From Centroberyx gerrardi (Eukaryota > Chordata > Actinopteri > Beryciformes > Berycidae), in assembly GCF_048128805.1 (NCBI RefSeq), contig NC_135998.1:16754156-16818155 (forward strand): a DNA stretch of 64,000 nt. The letters are read 5' to 3'. Positions 48,568 to 62,316 of this stretch are shown here, piece after piece. The notes beneath the pieces are model-generated. The model made no database searches, was not told the origin of the DNA, and saw only the letters and a list, made by a program, of their open reading frames with translations. The first letter of the stretch is position 1, and every line of letters starts with the position of its first letter. The position numbers were made by a program, and so were the translations under genes.

Positions 48568-50222
48568 CCTGACTGTGTGTGTGTGTGTGTGTGTCTACTG
48601 TGCTCTACTGTGCTCTGCTGGCTGGCTAACCCACCCGTCGGGGGATTATATGTGTTGGACTGGACCTGTTGTGGTGCCAGCAGCCCGTCTAGCAGCCAGG
48701 CAGATAGATAACCAAGCAGATGACTTGGGAATTGTTCGACTTCACTGGATATCAAGGTCACATGCCTTTACAAGCTTTAAGCATCTACTGCGGGTTCAAC
48801 AGATAGTCTCATTGATTCAGGTTTGACAAAGGAATACGTAGCCAGCCAATGCCAAGGAAGGAATTTATTTCAACGCTGCATAAAAATTGTTGTTTTCACC
48901 TAATTTGGCACAGTAGTCTTTGGAGATTGACATCAGGAAGCCAGGCTCCCTAGGATGAAAGAATTTTCATGCCGATTTGAGAGAATGAATGAACACTTTG
49001 ATAAGCGAATGAATAAATGAACGCTTTATTGATCCCACAAAGGGTCCTTGATCAGCCTGTAGTAGCACACAAGCATTAAACAACAGGCGGCACAAGATCA
49101 AAAGAGACCAGGTGTTATTTGTGTGTGTGTGTGTGTCTCCTCAGATTAACGAGCTGGTGGACTGCAGAGACGTGAGCATCGGCGCCTGGTTCGAGGCCTG
49201 CATCGAAAATGTGACACGCGCTCCCAAGGGACAGATATCCCCCCCCACCAAGGGCAAGGTGGGCCGGCCCCCCAAAAGGACTAATGGCAAGCTGGAGGCC
49301 GAGCCGGGACAGGCCCAAAACCAGGGCCAAATTGCCACAAGCATGGACAGTAACAGGAATAATGTTGTGTTAAACTCGGACAGTAGCGGAGCCTCCACCT
49401 CTCAGACAGACTCTACAGCCAAATGCTCGGCTACAGCTACAGGAGGAGAGGCCAAGGAGAGAGAGGAGGACGTAATTTACCACATTAAATACGACGAGTA
49501 AGTATGGCTCAATGTGGCGGTGAATGCTGCTACTGCCGTTGAATTGGTCGTAGCAATAATAAATACATATTTGAATGCCGAAAACTGTATGTAGGGGTTC
49601 TGAGGATTGTGCACAGCGTAGATCAGAATTTTGCATTCGAGCAGACGCCTGCACAGCGTCGGTGCAGCATCGTTTGGTCCTGTTCATCCTAGACGGTGAA
49701 ATGCTGTTTCGGATGGGAATTCGCAATACTCTGCCTCCAATAGGATAGTGAGCGTGTGTGTGCCTGCCTCTTTGCATATCACATGCAGCGGTCCTGTATA
49801 ACACCGCCAACACTGCCAGAATTAGGCGTTTGGTTCTCACTACAGGCCACCCATGTTAAAAATGTATGTGCTCATGGTGCTGTGCGGCATTTTAGCTAAA
49901 AATGTCCACCATATACATATATAATGCATACATTATGTGTGTGTGTGTGTGGTGCCAGCGTCAGTAATGGTGGGTCGGTTTGCTGGGAATTGCAGCCCCT
50001 GCTCTCTCCTTGCAATTCAGGGGATGGAGAGAGGGGGTTGGTGTGGTTGATGCTACAATTTGGACTCATCTCTTTCGCTCCCCTTTTCGAGCAAATTCAT
50101 TCAGAAGCCGACGTTTCCATGGTAACTCGTGAGTTCTCAGGAGCGTTACTTCTTTGCTTCGCTCCTTCCGCTTTGTCTGTAATTGCTGTGAACTGCCACC
50201 GGTGAGACATAGCCTCCTCGCC

Positions 50223-50264
<42 letters not shown>

Positions 50265-51160
50265 TTGCTGTCATGGGACGTCGCAGCAGAAAAGCAGTAT
50301 CAAGGCTTGTTAAGCAGTAAAATACGTGTCGTGTTTTCGACATTCCCATTTGGCATTACTCAATCTTCCAATTCCCTGGTATTGTGCTTGTATTCGTTAT
50401 TTCGTTATTTGCATTAGGACAGGGAGTATTCCTGCAGCGGCAGTCCATTAATACATGACCGATGTCCTGTTTTTTTTTTTGGGGGGGGGCGGGTTCTTTT
50501 ATGCTTTATTTGATAGCTGACAGTCAAGAGAGAGTGGAAGGGTGGGAGAGAGAGGGGGAAATTATATGCGACAAAGGTCCTGGGCTGAATTCAGACCCAG
50601 GATGTTGCAGTTATATATGTTATACCGTATACCGCATGCACCTTAGCCAACTGAGCCGCCAGAAACGCCCCAGTGTGTGTGTTGTTGACAAGCCAATGCC
50701 ACCAGCAACCATCCAGTGTATTCACTCACTGACGAATACTAGCAACCTAAACCGGATCTTAATCATCATCTGTATGTTTGGGGCGATAGGAACTATTTAT
50801 ATGATGCTGAGACATTATTCTAATACTGTCTTGTTTTTTTGTTTTTTTTGCCCTTTCCTGAATGCTTACTATCCCTCTCTGTCCTGAGCGCCATTCCAGG
50901 TTTCTTCCATCATTTAATTTGTCCGAGAAAGTGGAGGTTGGGTTTGATTGCCCGGCCACACACACACACACACACGCACACGCACACACATCGTGCAAAC
51001 ACCTGCCTGCATAATCTGAGGAAGAAAAACAGCCCGACAAAATGAACCTCCCCTGCTTTGCATGAAGCAATTCTGGACAGCTTTTCAACAGAAGGTAATG
51101 AGCCTCAAACCATAGGGTGAGATGTTGGGAGAATCTCCTCTCCACAGCTCCCTGGCACCG

Positions 51161-51203
<43 letters not shown>

Positions 51204-54200
51204 GCTCCATAACAAGCCTCTCAGATCTGGTTTCACGGTTCAACTCTTGGCCCAGCTCAACATATATTTAAGATCCTCATACTGTGGAGAGTGCAACAAA
51301 TATAGATCTAAAATTGGAAAATGCAATATACGTTCATGCAGTTCATGCAGTTTATCATTACGCAGATGGAATTTGTCATCTTGTTTGTGATAATGCCACA
51401 TAATGTTGTGATTTCCAGCAGCTTAAAGCTGTTGGCTGCATGAGAGAGAACAAATTTCTGTGCTTAAGCTGATTGTAACTTACGTCTTCTATACATTTCT
51501 ATACATCGGCTATCTTAAAAATGTATCTGGGAGTATACGTCTGTCATTAGGTTTGTTGGAGGTGCTGCAGGCAGGTAGGCGCTCAGCCCGCCTCTGTAAT
51601 TTGCAAATTAAATGGGACAGGCGTGGTATTTTGGGTGGAAAGTGATTAGTATATTTCTGACCAACGCACACAAATTGTCACTATAGAGACCGAAAACTTT
51701 AATCACTGCGTAGGCTAATTTACCTGAGGTAAATTACTGCAAAGGACGCCAAGCCGTGTCTCGCTCTTCTCTCACTCTCACTCACTGTGTTTAGTTATAC
51801 AGCGGGAAAGAGGGGGAGGGGCTACTTTGATGGTCTACTGGCCTGTGCATCAGCCAGCTCTCTATATGTGTTGCCAATTTGACAAACTGGAGATACAAAA
51901 AAGAGGGTGTCCTGGTGGCTCAGGGGTTTAAGGCACATAACATGTAACCATGACCTCCTATGTTCAATATATGGTATAGTAAGTCTGGGGAAATGTGCAG
52001 AAACCGCACATAAATCTATATACCATAGAAACTGATATATGGTGTAATATACCTAAAAGTAACTGTTGAATAAAAGCTACCAAATGTAGAGACAGCACAC
52101 AAATTTGGTTTCACAAAGAGTACTTTGGCGGTGACAGAGACAGCTTCTAAAGAGAAGATTGTATAAACGTATGCCTTAGCTATTATTGAATAGCATTTAC
52201 AAGGTTCCAGTAATCACAACTGAAGTTGAGTTTGGCTCCTGTGCACATACTGTACAGGTGAGAAATTCATGTGGTTGACCATTTGCTCACTATTGCATCT
52301 TCACAACCATCAGGGCCGATATTGTCAATTAGTCAACCTTTAATTAATCGCTATGTGACTTTTGTAGTGATTCAAACTGTCTCTCTCATGCCAACTGATG
52401 CTTCATACCTGCACTTTCTTAATGCCCGTCACGTCACTGTACTTCTGAATCTCCTCTTTTTCTAAGATTAAAGCCAATTAGATGGATATTTTAAAAACCC
52501 TGCAGTTTCCCATTATGGCCTCGATTACTCATTAAGCAGAGGTTAAGAGAGACTGCAGTCCCTTTGCTTCACTACTATGAAGTAATTATATTCAGATAGC
52601 TTGTTTAGCTCAGCCAGCCAGAGCATTTCTAACTCGGCTCCTTATCAGCGAATTGCGGCTTTCTCATTTTCTCCTCTCCCCTTCTCCCTCTTTACCGGGA
52701 CTCCAGCTAAGCACACAAAGCACTAATGATGGTTTTATAACAGAGGAGGCCGTAAGAGCCTTTCTGCTGATAATTCATGTTGTCTCCATTTCACAACTGA
52801 TTAAATATGTTTCTAAATTTCATTTTAGCACACATATACATTGATATGGGTGCTAACACGATTTCTGCTCCCTGTATATCTCCTCCGCTCCTGAAAGCCT
52901 TTCTTCCTGCTTCCCACAACCCCAGAGAAAGGTTGTATTTTGCTCTCAATGCCGCGCTCTGGGTCTTGCTACTTTGGCAGCGTAGGCGGCGACTCAGAGT
53001 TGCGTTAACTCTGTGCAGCACGGATTTAACACCTGTGCTACACGTGTCAGGATCCAGACCTCAGACTTGCACCTTAAGTTCTTTATAGATGTGAGATATG
53101 TGGAGGTGGAATAAGTCTGGGAAACCTAGCATCATTCTGAAGGAAAGCACAATACTTTTATGTGCAGCAGTAGGCCCTGATCTACAAGTAGTTGAGGATG
53201 TGAATTTTGGATATGAATTTTAGCTGATTCTCAGCAGGTTACTCATTCAGTCGTCATTCATAAGAAGCCTGTCAAACGTAATAAATGATGTTGATCCTGT
53301 CCACTTCAGCAGACATTTAATGTCACTCTATGTATACAAACCTCTTTTCTACAAACAATTTTGACTTTATAAAAGGCATCAATTAAAAAATCAAATCAAA
53401 TCTTCTCTTTTATGAGACCAATATTTTATGTTTTTTATTTGGGCAACAGCATATTGGCTAAAACCAATTTCTTGCAATTAAGGGCAAATGCTTGTTTCAA
53501 AGGAGGGGCAAAATGCATGGAAAACCCCATTCCCCCAAAACTTTTGATGACAGAATCCTTTGCATCACAGCGGGCCGGCACTTTAAATGGATGTAAATAT
53601 TTTGGATGCATCATCAGCTGAAGAGTTAAGGACCTGAAGTCTACACAAATATCTTTTCCAGTGTATTGAAGAAATTATGTCACAAGTAACTCCAGGTGTT
53701 CCTGAATCAGAGCCATCATTTGCATTATTTGTTAATTGTCCATTTTGGACAGTAACGACCAGTAACTCTTCACACTGCAGAGCCAACAGCGTCGGCTTAA
53801 TTGATCAAGTACAGTGAACGGTCATGTTTTCCATTAAGATAATTTGCGGTGCATCCATTGCGTGATTCTATTTCCTTTTACACACGGGTGGAAGGAATCT
53901 AATCTTATTCCACGGTTCCACTCATTGTAAGTCCCTGCAGAAAGAGTGTCACTGGATATTCGTGGGTGTAAAGCGGGCCGGTGTGCAGCCGCTCAGTGGG
54001 ACGGAGCTTGTGTGGTCTTAAACCGGGGTACTTCTGCTCCCCTTGTGTCGCCCCCGTCCCGTGTTCCCCTTCTGTTCATGCTGAGTCCCATTGTGTTCCA
54101 AAGTTGATATTGCTTTCCTGTGCATGTGTGTGTGTGTGTGTGTGTCTGTGTGCACATTTGTGTGTGTCTGTGTGTGTGTTTGTGTTGCTTCTGTTTCCCC

Positions 54201-57200
54201 CCTCCAGAACCCCAGTAATCCCTTGGGCCTAAAAAAAGGAAATCCCTGCCCTGTGCCCCGGCCCCTTCTTCCCAGGAATACACTGCTTGTGTACCACAGC
54301 TCCTCCTGCCCATCTCCGCAGCCTTTAGGCCAATTTATTGTGGCCTGAACTATGCATCATACTCTTTCACTAATAAAGCACAGGATAAGTACATGATCTG
54401 ACAGGATAAAACGCTAAAGACGATAAATATTTAGTTGCAGTAACGGTTGCAGTTCTCATTTTCAGCCTGAGCCCAACAGGCCGGAGTGCGTTCTGCGTCA
54501 GTGCAGAGTTTCAGAGAAAATACCCGGGCTAGGCTCAGCCTTGCCAAAAAGAAGCACACATGCACTACTCTCTCGTGCATACAATGCTTTGCCCCCCCCT
54601 CCTCCCACTGTCTGAGTGAACCTGAGTCTGCTGGCTATTGTGCAGTTAAACTTCCATGCGAACACATTGTTCATCTGTAGGCATAAGCCCGGGCATTGGC
54701 AAGCAAGCAAGCCATCAATTTATTTCTGAGTTGGGCCTAATATCCACGGCTTAATGATGAGTGGCAGGCAGGAAGACTGTGCGGTCGGCCTCACTGCAGC
54801 CACTGAAAGCATAAAGCCTCTCTTTTGGACAAAAAGACATTTCCCCATTGTTTAGATCTTTTTTGCCAAAGGCTTTACTCAAGGAGGAACATTTAAGTGG
54901 TAAGAAACTTTTAGATTCAGTGAATTAAATTGTCCTAATGAAGAGTAAACAATACTATACTTAAAATTAATCTTTAATGAAATGGGCCAAATTCAATTTC
55001 TGCATGGCAAAACTGAAACGGTAATAAAATATAATTCATATCAGGTAGTATGATGCATGTTGTCTGCCAAATCAGTTGTGTAGCGAATACTTTAAAACAT
55101 GCTACATTAAGATCTAAAATCCTGAAGACGTGGATGTTTTATTGAACCTAATCATGGCATATCTAATTATTTATCTTGTAAAACTTACCTGTAACTCACC
55201 TATTCTCTTCTCGAATCTTCTTGCCTATTGAAACCTCTACATTTGTGCAGTGAACACACACAAGATTATACACCTAATACAGCGATGCTGCTTCGGATAA
55301 TGACGATCTCTCTCTTGCTGTCTAAAACAGTGGTTCCCCAAGGACACTCATGGCCTTTAAGGAGACACCAGCAGCTCCCCAGCAAAATAATAATTTGGAA
55401 AAGAGCGGGGAAGATGCTATGGATCGGTTCTCCTGTCCGTATGTTAGTCATGCAAGATATCCGGGAAACTTCAGGTCTAATTTTGACTCCTATTGGGTGA
55501 ACAGTGTGCCTCGCCGACAGCAGCAAAGTGGCAGCATTCAGTTTATTTTCTGTGTAGATTAATGGGGAGGGGCGGACAGAGGCCATAGTTGTGAGAATCC
55601 CCCATAATCCTCTGCTCCAAAACCCCAGTCAGAAAGCAGATGTGAGCGAGTGCCGTATGGTATGTGAAGGCGTGTCTCTGAAAACCCATGTGGACGGGTT
55701 CAGTTTAACAGGGGGAGGTGGGGTAACATCATAATTTGTGCCATGTTTTTAGTCTTCCAAACTAGAAACTTTCATGGATGTATGTGACTTTGCCTGTAAA
55801 AATGTAATCTTATTTTACTTGTAGAATTTGCCCTGTAGAAATCATATTGTGTCATACTAGTCCAGTCTAAATTGAAATCCCTGACTTTATTGGTAAGAAA
55901 GTTTTTTTGTCTGTTTTTTCATCATCACAGGAACACTCAAGTAATATCTTGATTTTGTCCTTCTTCTAGTCCGGCTCCTAGCTAAAGGCCTAGCTTGTCA
56001 TTAAATAGACCTGTAGCTCAAAGCTGTTTAATTAAACAAAAAAAACCCCAGCAAACTTGACAAAGCCGCAACATTTGTAGCCTATTAGGCTAATAGATTA
56101 CAAATGTTGTACGCTGTATACAGTGTGTGCAAATCTTTTTTTTTTCTTCTTTGTTTATTTGGACTGCTGGATACAGTGATGATTGGCAATTATATATAAC
56201 TACATCTTTTTATGATACAAACACTCGTGTTTTCTCCATAGAAGAGATGAAGACAGCTGATCTGCTAGGGAGCCAGAGAGCCGAGATCACATTAGAATAA
56301 ACTGATAATTAATTAGGTCTGTATGTCACCACATGTGTGCTGGGGGACTGGACAGAATCTGTACTTGTGTTAGTTATTACATCTCAGACCCAGAGTGCTG
56401 GATTTAAAGACCAGCATTTGCCTTTCTGTGCAAGCGCTTTGTACAAAAATCAGCTTGGTAATCTCAGATAGCATTGACCCCCCCGTGCCTGTGTGTGCCT
56501 GTGTGGACTCGCATGCTCTTGTACAGAAGGGCCAATGTTGTTTATGAATGAATGAAAGAATGTAGTTGAGCCTTTGAATAACTTGTATTTACCTATATTC
56601 CCAAGGAAGAGCACATTGTTCAAAAATCTGTTTTTGACCAGTCGCTTTTTGCTGGACAGAATATTGTCCACCTTGTCACTCAGAATGAATTGACATCTTG
56701 AGGCCCTATGGGTGACTTAATATTTTGCTCTCCAGTGGAAGTACATTAATTTCAAATGAGATAATCTATTGCTGCTGCATGAATCCATAGCAGATGCATC
56801 GTGTTATAATTGATCCTACTTTTGCCTTGATTATGCATGTGTAAAATAAATCAAATGTTGTTCTACTCTGTTGTTCTGCTCTCTGTGATGCTTACCTGTT
56901 AACATTTCATCAGTGAATCAAAGTAGCAGTGAAAAATTATGTTATGCTTTCATCAGTAACCGCACCTGATCAGCTTGATCTCAATATGTTTGAGCCGTTC
57001 AGTCCTTGTGTTGAACTCGTGTTTGTGCGTCGTTTGTGATCGCGGCAAAAATTCTACACATGCAACACTTTCATTGCAAATCAAGGCATCTGCAGCAGTA
57101 ATGGATTCTCACTTGTAATTCATGAATTTTCATCAGGGAGCAGCACACTCAATGCATTAAGTGTGATCAAGGGGTCAAGGGTCATTCCTACCTTTACACC

Positions 57201-58057
57201 CCATTTGGTGCATTTCTTGTTAACGTTGCTAACTGATGAAAACCACATCTTTTATTTTATTACAGAAAAAATTGCCTAAGAAAATTAAATCAAGCAACAC
57301 AACCCCATGCCTGATATATGTAGCTGATATATAGAGAACTGCCTGCTTTTTTAATTCCAAGCAATGGGTGGGATGGGTGGGTGGGATGGGTGAGCCGCGT
57401 GGACGCCATGAAATGTAGATATATTTTTTTGGCTGACCTTGAAAAGTTCGTAGAGAACAGAAATATATCTAGCGCATGTAACAGTTAACCTCCACTATCC
57501 TTGAGGCAGAAATCCGGTGGATATGAGGCTGATGATGCAAATCACGGCGATGACGGCGATTTCTAAAGATTTCACACACTTGACCCCCTTCCTTCCCTCT
57601 CTCCCCTCGCCTGTCCGCCAGCTACCCAGAGAACGGCGTGGTGGAGATGCGACCGGCGGACGTGCGGCCGCGCGCCAGGACCCTGCTGCGGTGGGACCAG
57701 CTGAGGGTGGGCCTGCCCGTCATGATAAACTACAACCTGGAGACGCCCGAGGAGAGGGGCTTCTGGTTCGACGCCGAGGTGCAGGCCCTCAACCAAGCCT
57801 CCCGCACCAACAAGGAGCTCCGAGTCAAGATCCTCCTGGGGTGAGCTGGGGTGGGGTGGGGTGGGGATGGAGGACGATTGCTCCTTTGCTCCTCCTTCAT
57901 TAGAATATCTATTTGGCTACTTTTTGTGTTTGTGTCCCTCACCAGAAAGTAATATGCAGTGTTTCTCTTGTGTGATTCACCTCTCTAACCCGTCCTTCTA
58001 ACTTAACTAACGTAACTTCCTTCTGCTTCCCATCCTTGTCCTCTTTGCTCTTTCATC

Positions 58058-58102
<45 letters not shown>

Positions 58103-58236
58103 CCCCTCCTCAGGGGTCCAGGAGATGTGATAGGGGATTGTAAAGTTCAGTTTCTAGATGAAGTCTACCAGGTGGAGAAACCAGGAGCTCGCCCCCTCTC
58201 TGCTACTGACGGACAGTTTAAACGTATGCACCAGAT

Positions 58237-58309
<73 letters not shown>

Positions 58310-58450
58310 GCGCCATATGTGCCATATGTATTCTACAATGAGAGCAACACTTGCAAAACTTGTAGTCCATGTCAATCTTGGGGGCAGAGTTCAGTACGTA
58401 GTTGTTACAGCAAAATAAATTATCCTACTGTACAATCTACGTTTGTGTCT

Positions 58451-58504
<54 letters not shown>

Positions 58505-59422
58505 TCTGTTGTTTTTGGCTCCAGGGAAGAGCGGGCCGGAGTGTAAGCACTGCAAGGCCGACCCCGACACCGAGTGTCGCTTCTGCTCCTGCTGCGTGTG
58601 CGGCGGCAAGCAGGACGCTCACATGCAGCTGCTGTGTGACGAGTGCAACATGGCGTTCCACATCTACTGTCTCAACCCGCCGCTGGCCACCATCCCCGAC
58701 GACGAGGACTGGTGAGAGAGTCCATCTGAGAAGCTAGAACAGCTGACTGGCGGTGTTACGTACGATCTGTGGAGTTGTAAAAATGCTTTACTCGAGTAGC
58801 TTATCTCCTTTATAAAACAGCGGTAACACACCATTGTAAAAACAAAAAACAAGAATAAAACCGCAAATGTACAATAAATATTTAATTTGTGATCCATAGT
58901 AATTAATTAAACAATCTAGTACCTCAGTGTTTCCTCTGTAATTTTATGCAGCTGTGGTGCTTGCGGGGATAAATCTAGTTTTGTCCCTTGTCTGTCACTG
59001 TTTGGGTCTAAGTTATGTGTCAAGGTGAGGTTGTAGTGCTTTTTTAATCATGATAAAATCATTACTTCTAAAACATTTTACACTTATTTCAGTTTTAGAT
59101 GACAGTAAGACTAAATTACAATGCTAATTTCATATTTTCTCTAGCAGTGTTGGTAATTTCCTTCCTGTGGTGGCGCACCACTGCTAAATGAATACAGAGG
59201 AAACACTGTAGCTATTTTAGTGGTGATCAATATTAAAATGAACAGTAATGCAGTCACAGGTGCGTTTATCAGATATACACTGGCTTTGAATGTGACTGGA
59301 ATTATCTGTTGTAAACACAGATGCAGGCATGTAACTTGCGTCTTCACACACTGCCGGTTACCGTACCTGAATATAAAGATCGGTGTGGGAATACAGACGG
59401 AGATAAACACAAACATGCGAAG

Positions 59423-59462
<40 letters not shown>

Positions 59463-59556
59463 GATGTCTTCAGTACCGTATCTGATGACACTGATTGCTG
59501 ATGGCTGAGTTTTAGATCTTCAAACATTTTTATCTACAGCTTTGTTGCAGCTGTCA

Positions 59557-59594
<38 letters not shown>

Positions 59595-62279
59595 CCCTCT
59601 ACATCAGCAGGAGATGATACCCTTTTGTTGTGCTAGGTACTGTCCCACCTGTAAGAACGACACAAGTGAAGTGATCAAGGCGGGGGAGAAGCTCAAAGCC
59701 AGCAAGAAGAAGGCCAGGATGCCCTCAGCAACAACTGAGAGTCAAAGGGACTGGGGAAAGGTGAGGCACAAGGACACCCACAGGTACACACACACCGTGC
59801 GCACAAACCAGGTAGACACACAGTAGCCTGTAAGAGGGAGAGTAAACTTTAACAGTAAGCTTGAGAGAAAGGCTGCGGTTCTTGGTTCTTATCGCCCGCG
59901 AGTGACTGAAGCTGCGTTTGTGTTCTTCCATCCCAGAAAGACTTTTTTTTTTTTCCCATGTTAGCCTTATGTTGCTAAACCATAGTAGCTTTGTTTTCAA
60001 CTTCCATTCATGTTTCATCAAACATTAAATGCATGCTCAGTTTGTCATTCTCATCTAACTCCACGTTCATTAATTCACTGTCTATATTTCAAGGCCTTTT
60101 TTTACACCACTGGATTGTCTACTCCAGTGCAACGGACTGTCAGAGAAAGGACACATTATCTTCCTTTTACCTCGCTCTCCGCTATGACCGGATGCAATTT
60201 CATCGGTGCTTCTTGGTGCTCAAGTAAACACAAGAGTGCTGAATGGCTGCTTGAGGGAGAAACACCGGATGAATTACAAATAGTCAAAAACTGACTTCAG
60301 AAGAAGTAGATTTCCTCTGTAGGGTTTGAATCCAATCACATCTTCCAGTTCTCCCCCACAAGGACCCAGATCTCTCCTATATGTTGGGAAATAATCCACC
60401 TCACATTCATTCAGCCAAAACTCAAATTGTTTGTTTTTCAATTGTTTTTCAAATTAACCACTTAATCCCTCCCCTCCTTCCCCTGGAGAGAAATCAGTTC
60501 TGCTTTCATGGAAATCTGCTGTAAAACTAACAAACATTATACAGCAGTTATTAACTAAAATTGGTACTGTAGACCCTCAACACCAACAATCTGGGCAGAC
60601 CTATCTGATATATAGACTCAAACTGACTGCTCAAACGCATCCATTACATCTCATTCATTCATTCAGTCATTCATTCATTCATTCATTCAGTGCGTTATCC
60701 ATTCCTTCCACTCATTCATTTCATTTAATTCCCCTACCTTTGCTAATTTATTTATTCTTTACTTTGTGTTAGCACTTGTCTATTGTGTGTTTTGTGTGTT
60801 TTGCTTAGGAAGTGATAAATGAGTTGTGTGTGTGGTTTTTGTCAAGCTCAGTCAAATATTGCCCCAGCTCACTCCCTCAAATCAGACTTAAATATTGATG
60901 ATTGTAAATTGTTAATCCAGTTAACATTGATCAGTATCCACCTCCCTTTAGATTGGCATCCCATTGTTGGTTGATTTTGTTCATACTTAATGCTGATTTG
61001 ATTCGTAATCCTATATATAAAATATGCTCAGACTTATAAGAGTATTGACATATTCATTATCAAGCTATCCTCATATAATCCTTGCCCCTTACAATTTTTT
61101 CATTGTTTTAGAGAGCACAAGCCAGAAAATTACATTTACACTCTCTCTGCTTCGCAAAAACTATGTGAGATTTATCTTATTCTAGCTGCTGAGACAGACA
61201 GAGAATGAGACAGACAGAGGGAGACAGCTGACATGTATTTAAATGTAAAAAAAAAAAAAAAAACACCAAAAAAAAAAGCATCTGAACTGCATTCTTAAAA
61301 AGTTTCCTCAAGAACTGTGGGGCACACAATCTTCTTTCTCATAGCAAAATTTGAAGGGATTGTGTGGCTCCTTTCCCTCTTGGCCGCTCGCTCCCTGACA
61401 CTCTACTCCATGGTGCAATGTGAACAATGCCATTAAGCATGACTTAGCCACTTTCCTGGAACCGCCAATGGAAAATAACTCCTTTCTTTACCAGAATGCT
61501 CTCTTTCTCTGTATACTAATTGGAAACAGCCTAGCCTGTGTGTTTGGGCACATTTAAGTGCTGTGAGTCACACAGCATTCATTTGAGGTTCACATTATCG
61601 CAATTTTATATGACTCTTGAATAAACTGCATTTGTTTGTTAAGAGTTGCCCTTGTATTTTCGCTTGTGATATGCTATGTACCTCAGAAATTGAATGCTGA
61701 TCAATTCTGAATGCATAATCACTGCTTAGGCCCCCCTTTCGCGCATAAATATTCGTCATGAGCTCGAGGCGAAAGTTAACCGCCCCGCTCTGAAACGACA
61801 TGTAGAAATGTGATCTAAACGCTTATGTACTTACAAGATAATTCCACTCAAATTTGATGTTCAAGATGTTATTTTCCCTCAGCATTGGATTCTTGTCCTC
61901 TCAGTACTTCATGTAATTGCAGGGTATGGCCTGCGTGGGGCGCACTAAGGAATGCACAATTGTTCCTTCAAACCACTACGGACCCATACCCGGCGTTCCC
62001 GTGGGAACCACCTGGAAATTCAGAGTTCAGGTTAGCCGCTGTTAGATCCCAAATCCCCTGCAAACTTCTGAAATGTTCAAATGCAACAAGCTGCAACCTA
62101 CTGACTACTGATAAAGGTTAAAGCAAATCTAGTAGTTGGTATAATTATGTGATATTAATGTGGATTATATTGTCATTTTACACTCCCAGCACATTATAAT
62201 CTCCCTTCTATAATATCTTCTGTCTCCCCTGTTTGTCCTTCATCCTCCTCATCTAATCAATGGCTTTCCTCTACTTTCC

Positions 62280-62316
<37 letters not shown>

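Larger units (their letters stand above)
49498..57621 (+). other. uhrf2: uhrf2 intron 3
   Basis: 8.1 kb without credible exons. Contents: GT/CA microsatellites (49937-49951, 50223-50252, 50954-50990, 51163-51201, 54123-54180), two SINE fragments and one (TGGGT/GGGAT)n-like stretch at 57365-57393. The blocks at 52500-52620 and 54700-54830 are non-repetitive and could be regulatory. Confidence 0.65.

Noticed and set aside
58127..58661. Frames rich in His-Thr or Cys-Val in uhrf2 intron 5
   Set aside because: Translations of (CA)n and (GT)n repeats that read into real exons.
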